A DNA stretch of 10,456 nucleotides from Spirosoma sp. (GTDB lineage Bacteria > Bacteroidota > Bacteroidia > Cytophagales > Spirosomataceae): contig JANXVQ010000084.1 of the NCBI GenBank assembly GCA_025351545.1, forward strand, positions 1 through 10,456, in the 5' to 3' direction. A model generated the notes under the pieces. It ran no database searches. It was not told the DNA's origin and was given only the letters and a program-made list of their open reading frames with translations. Positions 1 to 6,843 of the stretch are shown piece by piece (positions within the stretch are counted from its first letter, which is position 1; each line of letters begins with the position of its first letter). The position numbers and the translations under genes are program-made.

Positions 1-441
1 GATATCCGTCAGGCGGTGGAACATATACGCCTTCCAGATTCGGGCCACCGACAGTTTATTGACGTCGAGCGGACTGGTTGATACCGCGTCAATAACCTGG
101 CGAATGGAAATGATGGCTCCCTGTCCGGCTGCGGTGCCGGCGTAAGCATTCCAGTTGCCGGTCGAGTAGCTGTAGTTGAAGTATTTGTCGCCCGCTGCCG
201 GAACTTCCTTATAAGTAGAGAACTGTTGCATGGACTGGCCAATGGTCAAATAAGCCGCCCCAACAAAGTTGGTGCTTACACCATCGAGTTGGGCTCTGGT
301 GAACAGGTAGCCGGGCACAACTTCAGCATATTTATTCGGGTCTATGTTCATCTCTTCGAAACCTTTGTCGCAGGCCGATAAGAGTAGACACAAGGGGGCT
401 ATATACAGTATTTTTTGGATCAGATTAGTCATCGTCAGCAT
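1..441 (-). CDS. SusD/RagB-like outer-membrane lipoprotein, 5' part only
   Basis: This is the first 147 codons of a gene that continues past the left edge. The translation starts MLTMTNLIQKILYIAPLCLL and has a lipoprotein signal with lipobox LSAC, the lipidated Cys being residue 24. It continues with the motif EEMNIDPNKYAEVVPGYLF, the N-terminal 'NPN' signature of the SusD_2-like branch, and ends in a helical stretch RIWKAYMFHRLTDI typical of the TPR-like core. Family knowledge: SusD-type lipoproteins sit on the cell surface and act as the lid of a SusC channel, capturing oligosaccharide or peptide ligands. The start lies 9 bp after the SusC stop on the same strand, so the two are surely co-transcribed. 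An alternative start is Met4 (ATG at 430-432). The ligand cannot be inferred. The family call is firm; subfamily is less certain because most of the protein is missing. Confidence 0.9.
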   Translation of the reverse strand, partial: MLTMTNLIQKILYIAPLCLLLSACDKGFEEMNIDPNKYAEVVPGYLFTRAQLDGVSTNFVGAAYLTIGQSMQQFSTYKEVPAAGDKYFNYSYSTGNWNAYAGTAAGQGAIISIRQVIDAVSTSPLDVNKLSVARIWKAYMFHRLTDI

Positions 442-450
442 GTTAGTTGG

Positions 451-3400
451 TTAGAATTTCACCATTAAGTTGACCCCAAGGCTTCTGGTTCTAGGTACGC
501 CAAAGGCTTCCAGACCCTGTGCATTGGTGCTGGTATAGCCCGACTCCGGATCGAAATACTGATTCTTTTTGTCCTTGTAAAGAATGGCCAGGTTACGCGC
601 CACAAACGAAATCGTTGCGGATTGTAGCTTCAGGAAAGATAACTTGCCAACGGGCAGATTGTAGCTCAGAATCACCTGACGCAGCTTCACGAAGTCGTTG
701 TTGAACATGAACATCGAGGTGTAATTCTTGTCGTTATCGTAGTACAACCGTACATCTTCTTTTGCCCATGTTTTGCTGTATGGATTTCCCTCTGGCGTTA
801 CGCCCGTAACCGTTATGCCGGTTTCACGACCCGGAAGCGTTTCCTGAGGCAGACCAAACCGATACGCATACTGGTACAGGTTTGAGTAAACGATACTGCC
901 GAATTTGCCATCGATCAGGATATTCAGCGAGAAGTTTTTGTATCGAAAGTTGTTGGTAATGCCCATCGTTAGCGGAGGAGTTCCCTGCCCGATTTCCTGT
1001 AAATCACCTCTCACGGCGTACCCGCTGGCGGTATTGAATACGACATTGCCATCGGCATCGGTTTTCTTCCGATAGCCCCAAACGGTGCCATACGGCCTGT
1101 CCAGGACGTTTCGCACCAGTCCGCCACCAACACCGGCACCCACGTCGATACCGGTTATGCCGTCGGCAAGCCGTTCGATTTTACTTTTGTTGTAGGCCAT
1201 ATTGAAGCTAACATCCCAGGTGAAAGGGCCTTTGCTGAAGGGCGTTCCGGTCAACAGCAGCTCAACGCCTTTATTGCTCAGTACACCCACGTTCAACAGC
1301 GCGGAGGTGTAGCCCGACGAAAGGGCGATGTTAGAGGTTACAATATCGTCCGTTGTTTTCCGGTTATAGAGCGTCAGGTCAATACCCAGGCGGTTATTCA
1401 GGAATTTGGCTTCAAAACCACCTTCGTAGGTGGTCGATGTCAGCGGTTTCAGGTCGGGGTTTGGCACCTGCGATGAAGATAGTACCTGTGCCGGCCGGCC
1501 ATTATGCCCACCTTGCTGCATCGAATAGTACTGATAAATCTGGTACGCGTTCACCGTGGCGCCACCCACTTGCGCCCACGAGGCCCGTAGTTTGGCAAAA
1601 CTGATGGCTTTCGGCAAATGCAGCGCATCTGTTAAAATAAACGATCCACCAACGGATGGGTAAAAGATGCTGTTGCTCTTTGGATTCAATACCGAGAACC
1701 AGTCCTGACGACCCGAAAGCGTCAGGTACGCCACGTTTTTGTACCCTAAGTCGGCCGACGCAAATACCGAATTGATGGCACTCTTCAGATACGTTGGGGT
1801 GGTGGTCGATGTCGCCAGGTTGGTATAGCTGTAGAAATACGGCACCGTAAATTCGCTGCCCGCAATGACTGTCTGATCGAAGATGCTCCGTTGGGCGTTG
1901 AGACCCGCCATCGTCGATAAGCTTACATTGTTAAAATTGGTATTATAGTTAAGCGTCAGCATGCCGTTGGTTTCCGACGACGCCGTTTTTCTGGCTTCAT
2001 ACGTACCCAGCGGCTGATAGGCGTTGTTGGTTGGCTGCACGTACTCCGACGAGAAACTGTAATAATCCTGGCTCACACTACCTTTCAGGAACAGGTTGTG
2101 CAGAATGTCGTAGCGGATGCTTCCCTGGCTGATGAACCGGTGTTTAACGTCATTATTTTTGAACTTGTTAATGACAAAATAGGGGTTCGGTGCGGCAGGC
2201 ACCGGGTTCCATTCCATTTCTTTACCGGTTATCGGGTCATAACCTGGTGCCAGGCTGCGAATATCAACTACGTTGGAAATCAGGTAGGTAGCCCAGTGCG
2301 GGTTAAAGTCGGCATATCCAACTTTTGGGCGGTTCGTCCCTTCTTCCACATTGTACTGAAACACGGTTTCAATGCTCAGTTTCTTACCCAAAAACGCATT
2401 CATGCTGAGATTTGCAATGCGTCGGGCAAACGAAGAATTTGGTACGATGCTATTGGATTGTGTATTGTTCAGGCCCAGCCGAAAGTTCATCGTCTCGTTG
2501 CCACCCGTGAACGCCACCGAATTGATGTAGTTACTTCCGGTGCGGTAGAAGTTTTTGAGGTTGTCTTTCTGGGGCGAATAGGGGTGCAGTTGGCCATCAA
2601 CCTGAATGGTTGGAAGCCCGTCCATGCGGGCACCGTACGAAAGTCGTCCCGTACTTTTTGCTTCGGTAATCGTGGTTGGTTTTTTGCCATCCGTACCTTG
2701 GCCATATTCATACTGCCAGTTCGGAATTACGGCGATGTCTTCAAAGGTCGTATTACTGTTAATCTCCACACCGATTCCCTTTTGGGAACGTCCTTTTTTG
2801 GTGGTGATGAGGATGACGCCGTTGGAGGCACGAGCACCGTAAAGGGCTGCCGCCGGGCCGCCTTTCAATACGCTGATCGACTCAATATCATCCGGGTTTA
2901 TCCCACCGATACCATCGCCACGGTCAACGTTCATGCCGTTTCCATCGGCCGTAGTACCACCGGGTGTGCTATTGTCCATTGGCATCCCGTTGATGACGTA
3001 CAAGGGCTGGTTATTCCCATTCAGGGAGCCATTACCCCGGATAATGATCCGGCTTGAGCCGCCGGGCCCGGTAGCCATACCGGTTGCGTTTACCCCGGCA
3101 ATTTTACCGGTCAACGCATTGGCTACGTTATTTTCGCGTGCCTGGGTAAGCTCGTTGCCTTTCACTTCGGTAACGGCATAGGCGAGGGCTTTTTTCTCCC
3201 GCGCAATACCAAAAGCGGTAACCACAACTTCGCCGAGGGTACTGGCCTCCGGAGCCAGACTCACCGACAGGTTACTCTGATTGCCAACGGTGACCTCCTG
3301 ACGTTTGTAGCCTACAAAGCTGAACACCAGTACTGACGGTACGCCGTCGCGGCCCTGATCGGGAATGTCCAGCGAAAATGTGCCGTCGGCAATGGTGGTT

Positions 3401-3894
3401 GTTCCGCGCTGGGTTTCCTTCAACAGGACACTTACGCCAGCCAATGTAGTACCCTTTTCGTCGAGAACGACGCCCGTTATTTTGCGTTTTGGGGCTTCCT
3501 GTTTGCTTGCCGATTGGCCGCTGGACTGGGCGTCCTGTCGTTTTAAGATAATACGTTCCTGGAAAACCTCGTAGGCAACCTGATAAGGCGAAAGAACCCG
3601 GTTGAGTACATCAGAAAGCGATTCGTTCTGAAATTTGTAATTGAGTTTACGCTCAGGCCCGAAAATTTGCGGGTTATATATGAACTTGACGCTTGTAACC
3701 ATCTCAATTTTATCCAGCACCTTCTCAACATCGGCGTTGGTTACCTGAAATGTTACCTTTTGCTCAAGGATCTTTTGTCCACTTACCTCATAGGCATGGG
3801 CTAAGGTCACAAAAGCGACAGAAAGAAAGGCTTGGTAAAGGCCAATGCGCATGATTTTCTGTAAAGTCTTTTGATAAAGTACTCGTTTTGACAT
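451..3894 (-). CDS. SusC/RagA-type TonB-dependent transporter with N-terminal STN signalling domain
   Basis: This is an outer-membrane transporter of about 1147 residues that imports a ligand delivered by SusD, using TonB-ExbBD energy. I chose the ATG at 3892-3894 (MSKRVLYQKTLQKIMRIGLY) because it opens directly into a signal peptide ending near TLAHA (residue 34). The open frame extends upstream to 3984, but that extension (MPPVQAHYDI...) has no signal character and runs through the leader hairpins. Domains by residue: STN about 40-118 (QKVTFQVTNADVEKVLDKIE); a CarboxypepD_reg-like beta-sandwich 139-214 (ITGVVLDEKGTTLAGVSVLL); a plug 223-368, with EVVVTAFGI at its start and the SusC hallmark DDIESISVLKGGPAAALYGA; and a beta-barrel to the C-terminus, which ends in Phe (LGVNLMVKF) as outer-membrane proteins do. 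The STN domain marks it as a transducer controlled by the FecR and sigma factor encoded upstream. It is full length and intact. The ligand is unknown. Confidence 0.96.
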   Translation of the reverse strand: MSKRVLYQKTLQKIMRIGLYQAFLSVAFVTLAHAYEVSGQKILEQKVTFQVTNADVEKVLDKIEMVTSVKFIYNPQIFGPERKLNYKFQNESLSDVLNRVLSPYQVAYEVFQERIILKRQDAQSSGQSASKQEAPKRKITGVVLDEKGTTLAGVSVLLKETQRGTTTIADGTFSLDIPDQGRDGVPSVLVFSFVGYKRQEVTVGNQSNLSVSLAPEASTLGEVVVTAFGIAREKKALAYAVTEVKGNELTQARENNVANALTGKIAGVNATGMATGPGGSSRIIIRGNGSLNGNNQPLYVINGMPMDNSTPGGTTADGNGMNVDRGDGIGGINPDDIESISVLKGGPAAALYGARASNGVILITTKKGRSQKGIGVEINSNTTFEDIAVIPNWQYEYGQGTDGKKPTTITEAKSTGRLSYGARMDGLPTIQVDGQLHPYSPQKDNLKNFYRTGSNYINSVAFTGGNETMNFRLGLNNTQSNSIVPNSSFARRIANLSMNAFLGKKLSIETVFQYNVEEGTNRPKVGYADFNPHWATYLISNVVDIRSLAPGYDPITGKEMEWNPVPAAPNPYFVINKFKNNDVKHRFISQGSIRYDILHNLFLKGSVSQDYYSFSSEYVQPTNNAYQPLGTYEARKTASSETNGMLTLNYNTNFNNVSLSTMAGLNAQRSIFDQTVIAGSEFTVPYFYSYTNLATSTTTPTYLKSAINSVFASADLGYKNVAYLTLSGRQDWFSVLNPKSNSIFYPSVGGSFILTDALHLPKAISFAKLRASWAQVGGATVNAYQIYQYYSMQQGGHNGRPAQVLSSSQVPNPDLKPLTSTTYEGGFEAKFLNNRLGIDLTLYNRKTTDDIVTSNIALSSGYTSALLNVGVLSNKGVELLLTGTPFSKGPFTWDVSFNMAYNKSKIERLADGITGIDVGAGVGGGLVRNVLDRPYGTVWGYRKKTDADGNVVFNTASGYAVRGDLQEIGQGTPPLTMGITNNFRYKNFSLNILIDGKFGSIVYSNLYQYAYRFGLPQETLPGRETGITVTGVTPEGNPYSKTWAKEDVRLYYDNDKNYTSMFMFNNDFVKLRQVILSYNLPVGKLSFLKLQSATISFVARNLAILYKDKKNQYFDPESGYTSTNAQGLEAFGVPRTRSLGVNLMVKF

Positions 3895-3940
3895 AGTTTT
3901 GGCTTTTGTCGGGTGAAAAATTCGGCATAATAAAGTCCCG

Positions 3941-3957
3941 ATCCGCTTTTTGCGGAT
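3941..3957. promoter_or_regulatory. Small hairpin in the susC leader
   Basis: A perfect 6-bp inverted repeat (ATCCGC and GCGGAT) encloses a 5-nt homopolymer loop, TTTTT on plus and AAAAA on minus. It lies 47 bp upstream of the chosen susC start, within the region that would be the 5' untranslated leader. On the minus strand it is followed by CGGGACTTTATTATG, which has no clean T-tract, so it is unlikely to be a terminator. A role in leader folding or mRNA stability is inference only. Confidence 0.45.
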
Positions 3958-3988
3958 GTCGTAATGAGCTTGCACGGGGGGCATTTTG

Positions 3989-4022
3989 ACGTCGAAGATG
4001 TTAGCGCATCTTCGACGTTTTT
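3989..4022. promoter_or_regulatory. Strong 12-bp hairpin between fecR and susC
   Basis: A perfect inverted repeat of 12 bp (3989-4000, ACGTCGAAGATG, with 4007-4018, CATCTTCGACGT) surrounds a 6-nt loop, TTAGCG. On the plus strand the second arm runs straight into TTTTT (4018-4022), the form of an intrinsic terminator pointing away from the genes' direction. On the minus strand the hairpin is preceded by AAAAA and followed by CAAAATG, with no T-tract. It could end a plus-strand antisense transcript of susC, act as a leader stem that dampens fecR-susC read-through, or be a palindromic operator. The structure is certain; the function is open. Confidence 0.6.
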
Positions 4023-4090
4023 AATAGACAGGTTGAATCATCGTTGACCATAGGCGTTTTTGAAGGTTAGGTTATGTATTGTCTTACTCT

Positions 4091-5209
4091 TTATTGACAG
4101 CCGCTGCTGTTGACAATTACAATGCCATCAACTTGCTTGTAGCTGGCATTGATTGTGCGACAGATTAGCTCCAGTTTTTCAAAAAGCGATTCATCAGAAA
4201 AGGAAGCGGTCAGGTAACACGTACGCATTACTTCTTCATCGAAAACAATTTTTACTCCATACGACTGATCGAGTGCCGAGAATACATCGGCAATAGGTGT
4301 TCGCTTAAACGCAAATTCCTGTTGTTTAGTAGATTGCTCCAGAGGCATCGGATTCTCTACCAAACCCTTTGTGAACTGGATTTCGGCGGGTGAAAAGACA
4401 ACCTGCTGATTAGGCGTCAGTACGATACCTTCTAATTTATAGGTCTCCCTTTGGTTGTCTAAGGCTACCTGGTTCTGGGCAAACACAGCCACTCTTCCGG
4501 TCTTTACGACGACTTTCATCTGCCGGGCTCCTTCGTAGGCTTGTATGGTAAAGCTTGTTCCTAATACTTTCGTTACTAATCCGTTAGCATACACATAAAA
4601 GGGTTTTGACGGATTTTTCATAACCTCAAAAAACCCTTTTCCTGATAAATAAATTTCCCTTTTGTTACCGGCAAACTGGCTGGAATAACTAACCCGACTT
4701 TTGGGATAAAGTGTAATTGTACTCTTATCCGGTAAGTTTACCAGTATAGGGGCATTGGATGTATTGCTTACTTCAGAAAGTGGTTCTGTTGCATGAGCCA
4801 CCAATTCGGTATAGGTTACACTATTTTTCTGTGCCGTTGGATGGAGCAAATACCAACCAAACAAGCCAAGTACGAGTACTATGCTGGCCGCCATACCATA
4901 TCGGACGGGGGAAAAATGGAACCATTTTACCGGTACTGCTGGTCTGTCAATAGACTCCCGCAAGCGGCTAATTTCTTCCAGAATCTCATACTCTGAAAGC
5001 GGGGAACGATCGGCAAATTGCTGGCCGTACGAATTATGGAGTGTATTTAGGAGAAAGGTTGCTTTTTCGACAAGCTCATCTTTATCAGGATTCTGAACCA
5101 GCCATTCTTGCCAAAAAGCGCTGTCAACTGGCTCATCACCTAACTTCCAGCGTTGGAAAGAAGGGTCGAGTGCTAATTCCCCGGGTTCTAAATGCCTGTA
5201 CTCCTGCAT
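4091..5209 (-). CDS. FecR-family anti-sigma factor with C-terminal DUF4974-like domain
   Basis: A single-pass inner-membrane regulator of 372 residues, the usual length for Bacteroidota FecR proteins. The cytoplasmic N-terminal part (1-100) would hold the ECF sigma factor. A transmembrane helix lies at about 104-122 (YGMAASIVLVLGLFGWYLL). The periplasmic FecR domain spans about 150-245, with typical motifs NLPDKSTITLYPKSRVSY, LSGKGFFEV and KVLGTSFTIQAY. The C-terminal DUF4974-like domain (about 293-368) contains FAFKRTPIADVFSALDQSYG and resembles the STN fold of its partner. By family knowledge it receives the signal from the STN domain of SusC, encoded 196 bp downstream. The start has no Shine-Dalgarno sequence, which is normal here. 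The oddity is its distance of 885 bp from the sigma gene, since such pairs are normally adjacent. By eye it is more AT-rich than susC. Confidence 0.95.
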   Translation of the reverse strand: MQEYRHLEPGELALDPSFQRWKLGDEPVDSAFWQEWLVQNPDKDELVEKATFLLNTLHNSYGQQFADRSPLSEYEILEEISRLRESIDRPAVPVKWFHFSPVRYGMAASIVLVLGLFGWYLLHPTAQKNSVTYTELVAHATEPLSEVSNTSNAPILVNLPDKSTITLYPKSRVSYSSQFAGNKREIYLSGKGFFEVMKNPSKPFYVYANGLVTKVLGTSFTIQAYEGARQMKVVVKTGRVAVFAQNQVALDNQRETYKLEGIVLTPNQQVVFSPAEIQFTKGLVENPMPLEQSTKQQEFAFKRTPIADVFSALDQSYGVKIVFDEEVMRTCYLTASFSDESLFEKLELICRTINASYKQVDGIVIVNSSGCQ

Positions 5210-5435
5210 ACGTCACAATACACTATTTTGTGCATTTTAAGGAAAGATGCAGTACTGATCGGTTAATACTCTATTTGTCGGAATTTTATTTTGATGCAGC
5301 CGTTATTGTGCCGTTTAGAGGACAATGCTGTGGAATTTTATCAGTTCATTGTACTATCTCCCAGTCGGCCCACTCCTGAATCTTCTGAAGGCAGGGCTGT
5401 TAAGTTCTGAAGGAGTCGTACGATGATGGCAAAAA
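5210..5435. other. Intergenic region upstream of fecR, no recognised gene
   Basis: This stretch must contain the fecR promoter if fecR is transcribed on its own, but I see no convincing Bacteroidota -33/-7 pair. A 38-codon ATG-initiated plus-strand frame (5294-5410) encodes a peptide beginning MQPLLCRLEDNAVEFYQFIV. I do not recognise it, and it may be chance or a remnant. A 9-bp direct repeat TTCTGAAGG occurs at 5383-5391 and 5405-5413, inside a weak inverted repeat ACTCCT (5372-5377) / AGGAGT (5411-5416). These could be the worn end of a mobile element, but nothing proves it. Confidence 0.35.
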
Positions 5436-5706
5436 ATGGCCCGTCCTGATTTTTCGTTATTACTTTTATTAGTTTGTACCAATTTTCAGTTCTTACATTG
5501 TTCGGTACGGCAAGGGTACTGTTGCGAAAGTATCTCCCGATGGAAAAGTCATCCAGGAGGTAGTATTGATCGGCAAAAAGCCCACAAATATTGCGTTCGG
5601 TGGCAAAGATGGCCGGACAGCTTATGTAACGTTACAAGACCAGGGAAACCTCGAGACTTTCCGTGTTGATACGCCTGGTCTCGAGTGGGCAATGCACAAA
5701 AAATAG
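5436..5706 (+). pseudogene. Remnant of an SMP-30/gluconolactonase-like gene (C-terminal end)
   Basis: The plus-strand frame from 5506 to the TAG at 5704-5706 encodes 66 residues that read as the last part of a six-bladed SMP-30/gluconolactonase/LRE propeller. They include GKGTVAKVSPDGKV, then KKPTNIAFGGKDGRTAYVT (about 5575-5631), then NLETFRVDTPG near the end. The frame is open only back to a stop at 5470-5472 and has no suitable start. In another frame an ATG at 5436 opens MARPDFSLLLLLVCTNFQF, which looks like a worn signal peptide. One reading is therefore an internally deleted, frameshifted gene with both ends kept; that link is inference. Family members are about 300 residues and carry their metal ligands upstream of this part, so the remnant cannot be a working lactonase. 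It lies opposite to the flanking regulatory genes. The family call for 5506-5706 is good; the 5' extension is tentative. Confidence 0.65.
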
Positions 5707-5752
5707 TGAAGCTATTACGGTACGGTTTCAAGAAAGCTCCGGTCATTTATGC

Positions 5753-6094
5753 CGGCGGGTCGCCACTGCCGATGGATGGTACGTTAGTCTGTCTGTTGAA
5801 ACGGACACTCGCGCCCTTGCCAGAAACCACAAGCCGTATTGGTATTGATCGGGGCCGCCCGTGCGGTTGGTATTGATTCGTTGATTGTCACATCGCACGG
5901 GGAAACCGTTGAGAACCCCAAACACCTCCGCTCCGGCGGCCCGGTACAAGGCAGAGCGCAAACTAAAACGTCTGCACCGGTTAGTGTCCCGTAAAAAGAA
6001 AGGGTCTACCAACCGAAAAAAGGCAATTAAAAAACGGGCTCTGCACCATCAGAAAGCAGCCAACAAGAATCCCCCACGCTTTAACCGAGTTTAA
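5753..6094 (+). pseudogene. Decayed TnpB (IS200/IS605-family OrfB) fragment
   Basis: Three plus-strand frames carry consecutive pieces of one TnpB-like protein. Piece 1, 5753 to about 5809, reads RRVATADGWYVSLSVETDT, the strand before the RuvC core. Piece 2, about 5805-5852, reads PLPETTSRIGIDRG, where IGIDRG matches the RuvC-I aspartate motif. Piece 3, about 5869-5930, reads LIVTSHGETVENPKHL. Piece 4, about 5939-6068, reads YKAERKLKRLHRLVSRKKKG followed by STNRKKA and LHHQKAANK, the basic helical segment typical of the family. At least three frameshifts are needed to join them. Homology stops near 6070; the frame ends at 6094, directly abutting the stop of the convergent sigma gene. The N-terminal third, the RuvC-II and III motifs and the zinc finger are missing, so no nuclease can be made. 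No tnpA was seen. Its presence between sigma and fecR suggests an old insertion. Confidence 0.8.
5839..5877 (+). repeat. 11-bp direct repeat inside the TnpB remnant
   Basis: TTGGTATTGAT occurs at 5839-5849 and again at 5867-5877, with starts 28 bp apart. Both copies encode the residues G-I-D of the RuvC-I region, but in different frames, and the interval accounts for one of the frame breaks. A short local duplication is a simple explanation. It may instead be chance similarity. Confidence 0.5.
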
Positions 6095-6700
6095 TCAAAA
6101 GAGCAATGATGTAAAAAGCCAGTACGTATAAAAAGCCATTTGACTTTTAAGAGCGCCCAAGGCTTTGTACAATAAATTGGCAACCGATTGACGGTTTATT
6201 TCCATTAACGCAGCAATTTGATCGTTTTCCAGCCCATTATAAAACTTGAGAAAAACTACTTCCTGCTGGCGTTTAGGAAGCGTGTTGATAGCCTGTCGGA
6301 CTTTATGCTGACTTTCCAAATCCGTCTCCCCTTGTTCAATTTCTGTTTCAATCGTTTTACAGTCAGACAGTTGAATTACTTCCTGGCTGTGTAAAGATGA
6401 GAGGGTATATTTATTCCTCCGAAATTCCTGTAGAAGCTGATTTCGTAGTGATTTGAATAAATAAATCGAGACAAACTGAATTGTAACGGTAGCCCGTTTT
6501 TCCCAAATACGGATAAAAATTTCCTGAATTGAATCTTTTATAAAATCACGATCATCGGTAAAATTTGTCGCATAGGCGAATAAGGAACGGTACTGCTTTT
6601 CGGCCAATTGACAAAACGCCGTTTTATCTCCGGCTTTTGCTTTTTGCCAGAGTTCCAGTAAGTATCCGTTCTCTTCGATAATACGCTGTCGCTGATCCAA
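6095..6700 (-). CDS. ECF RNA polymerase sigma factor, FecI/Bacteroidota type
   Basis: A 201-residue extracytoplasmic-function sigma factor. Region 2 spans about 28-95: AFCQLAEKQYRSLFAYATNF, then the -10 recognition helix IKDSIQEIFIRIWEKR and a basic stretch ending FRRNKY. An acidic linker follows (about 105-130). Region 4 spans about 135-187: INTLPKRQQEVVFLKFYNGL and the helix-turn-helix DQIAALMEINRQSVANLLYKA. The short hydrophobic tail (YTYWLFTSLLF) is common in this group. It would be held by the FecR at 4091-5209 and, when released, transcribe the susCD genes. A weak GCAGGG lies just before the ATG. The gene is complete and shows no damage, although its stop codon directly abuts the TnpB remnant and FecR follows only after 885 bp. 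By eye it is AT-richer than susC and the FG-GAP gene. Confidence 0.95.
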   Translation of the reverse strand: MDQRQRIIEENGYLLELWQKAKAGDKTAFCQLAEKQYRSLFAYATNFTDDRDFIKDSIQEIFIRIWEKRATVTIQFVSIYLFKSLRNQLLQEFRRNKYTLSSLHSQEVIQLSDCKTIETEIEQGETDLESQHKVRQAINTLPKRQQEVVFLKFYNGLENDQIAALMEINRQSVANLLYKALGALKSQMAFYTYWLFTSLLF

Positions 6701-6803
6701 AATACCCTGCTTTATTTAGAGGTAAAATAACAGTTAAATTCAGAAAAACATAAACAAAAAACAGCTGACTCCCGAATTAAAGAATTAATCATATCTTAGT
6801 CAT

Positions 6804-6831
6804 CAAATTATCAAAATAAAACTACCTTCAA
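6804..6831 (-). promoter_or_regulatory. Possible promoter of the sigma gene
   Basis: Upstream of the sigma gene is a 143-bp AT-rich gap. On the minus strand a TTG (6829-6831) lies 18 bp before TAATTTG (6804-6810), an approximate match to the Bacteroidota TTTG / TAnnTTTG pattern, one base short in the -7 element. In such AT-rich DNA similar matches arise by chance, and this one overlaps the candidate terminator of the preceding gene. Confidence 0.22.
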
Positions 6832-6835
6832 GTAG
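6813..6835 (-). terminator. Weak intrinsic terminator after the FG-GAP gene
   Basis: Nine bases after the stop codon, the minus strand reads CTACTTGAAGGTAG followed by TTTTATTTT. The stem is 4 Watson-Crick pairs plus one G-U around a four-base loop. The stem is short and A-T containing, so termination may be inefficient and some read-through into the sigma gene is possible. Confidence 0.35.
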
Positions 6836-6843
6836 AAACAGCT

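Noticed and set aside
2098..3057. 319-codon open frame on the plus strand inside susC
   Set aside because: It lies wholly antisense to the well-supported SusC plug and barrel region. Its translation has no recognisable domain, and such long shadow frames are common opposite biased codons.
3895..3984. 30-residue N-terminal extension of SusC
   Set aside because: The extension contains no signal peptide and is encoded across the small leader hairpin. The Met at 3892-3894 leads directly into a normal signal peptide.
5041..5379. 112-codon plus-strand frame crossing the fecR start
   Set aside because: Its first half is antisense to fecR, and the peptide shows no domain or conserved pattern.
5625..5685. 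12-bp palindrome TGTAACGTTACA (5625-5636) and inverted repeat CTCGAGAC/GTCTCGAG (5650-5657, 5678-5685)
   Set aside because: Both fall inside the SMP-30-like coding remnant, have no T-tract or promoter context, and are well explained by codons of the former gene.
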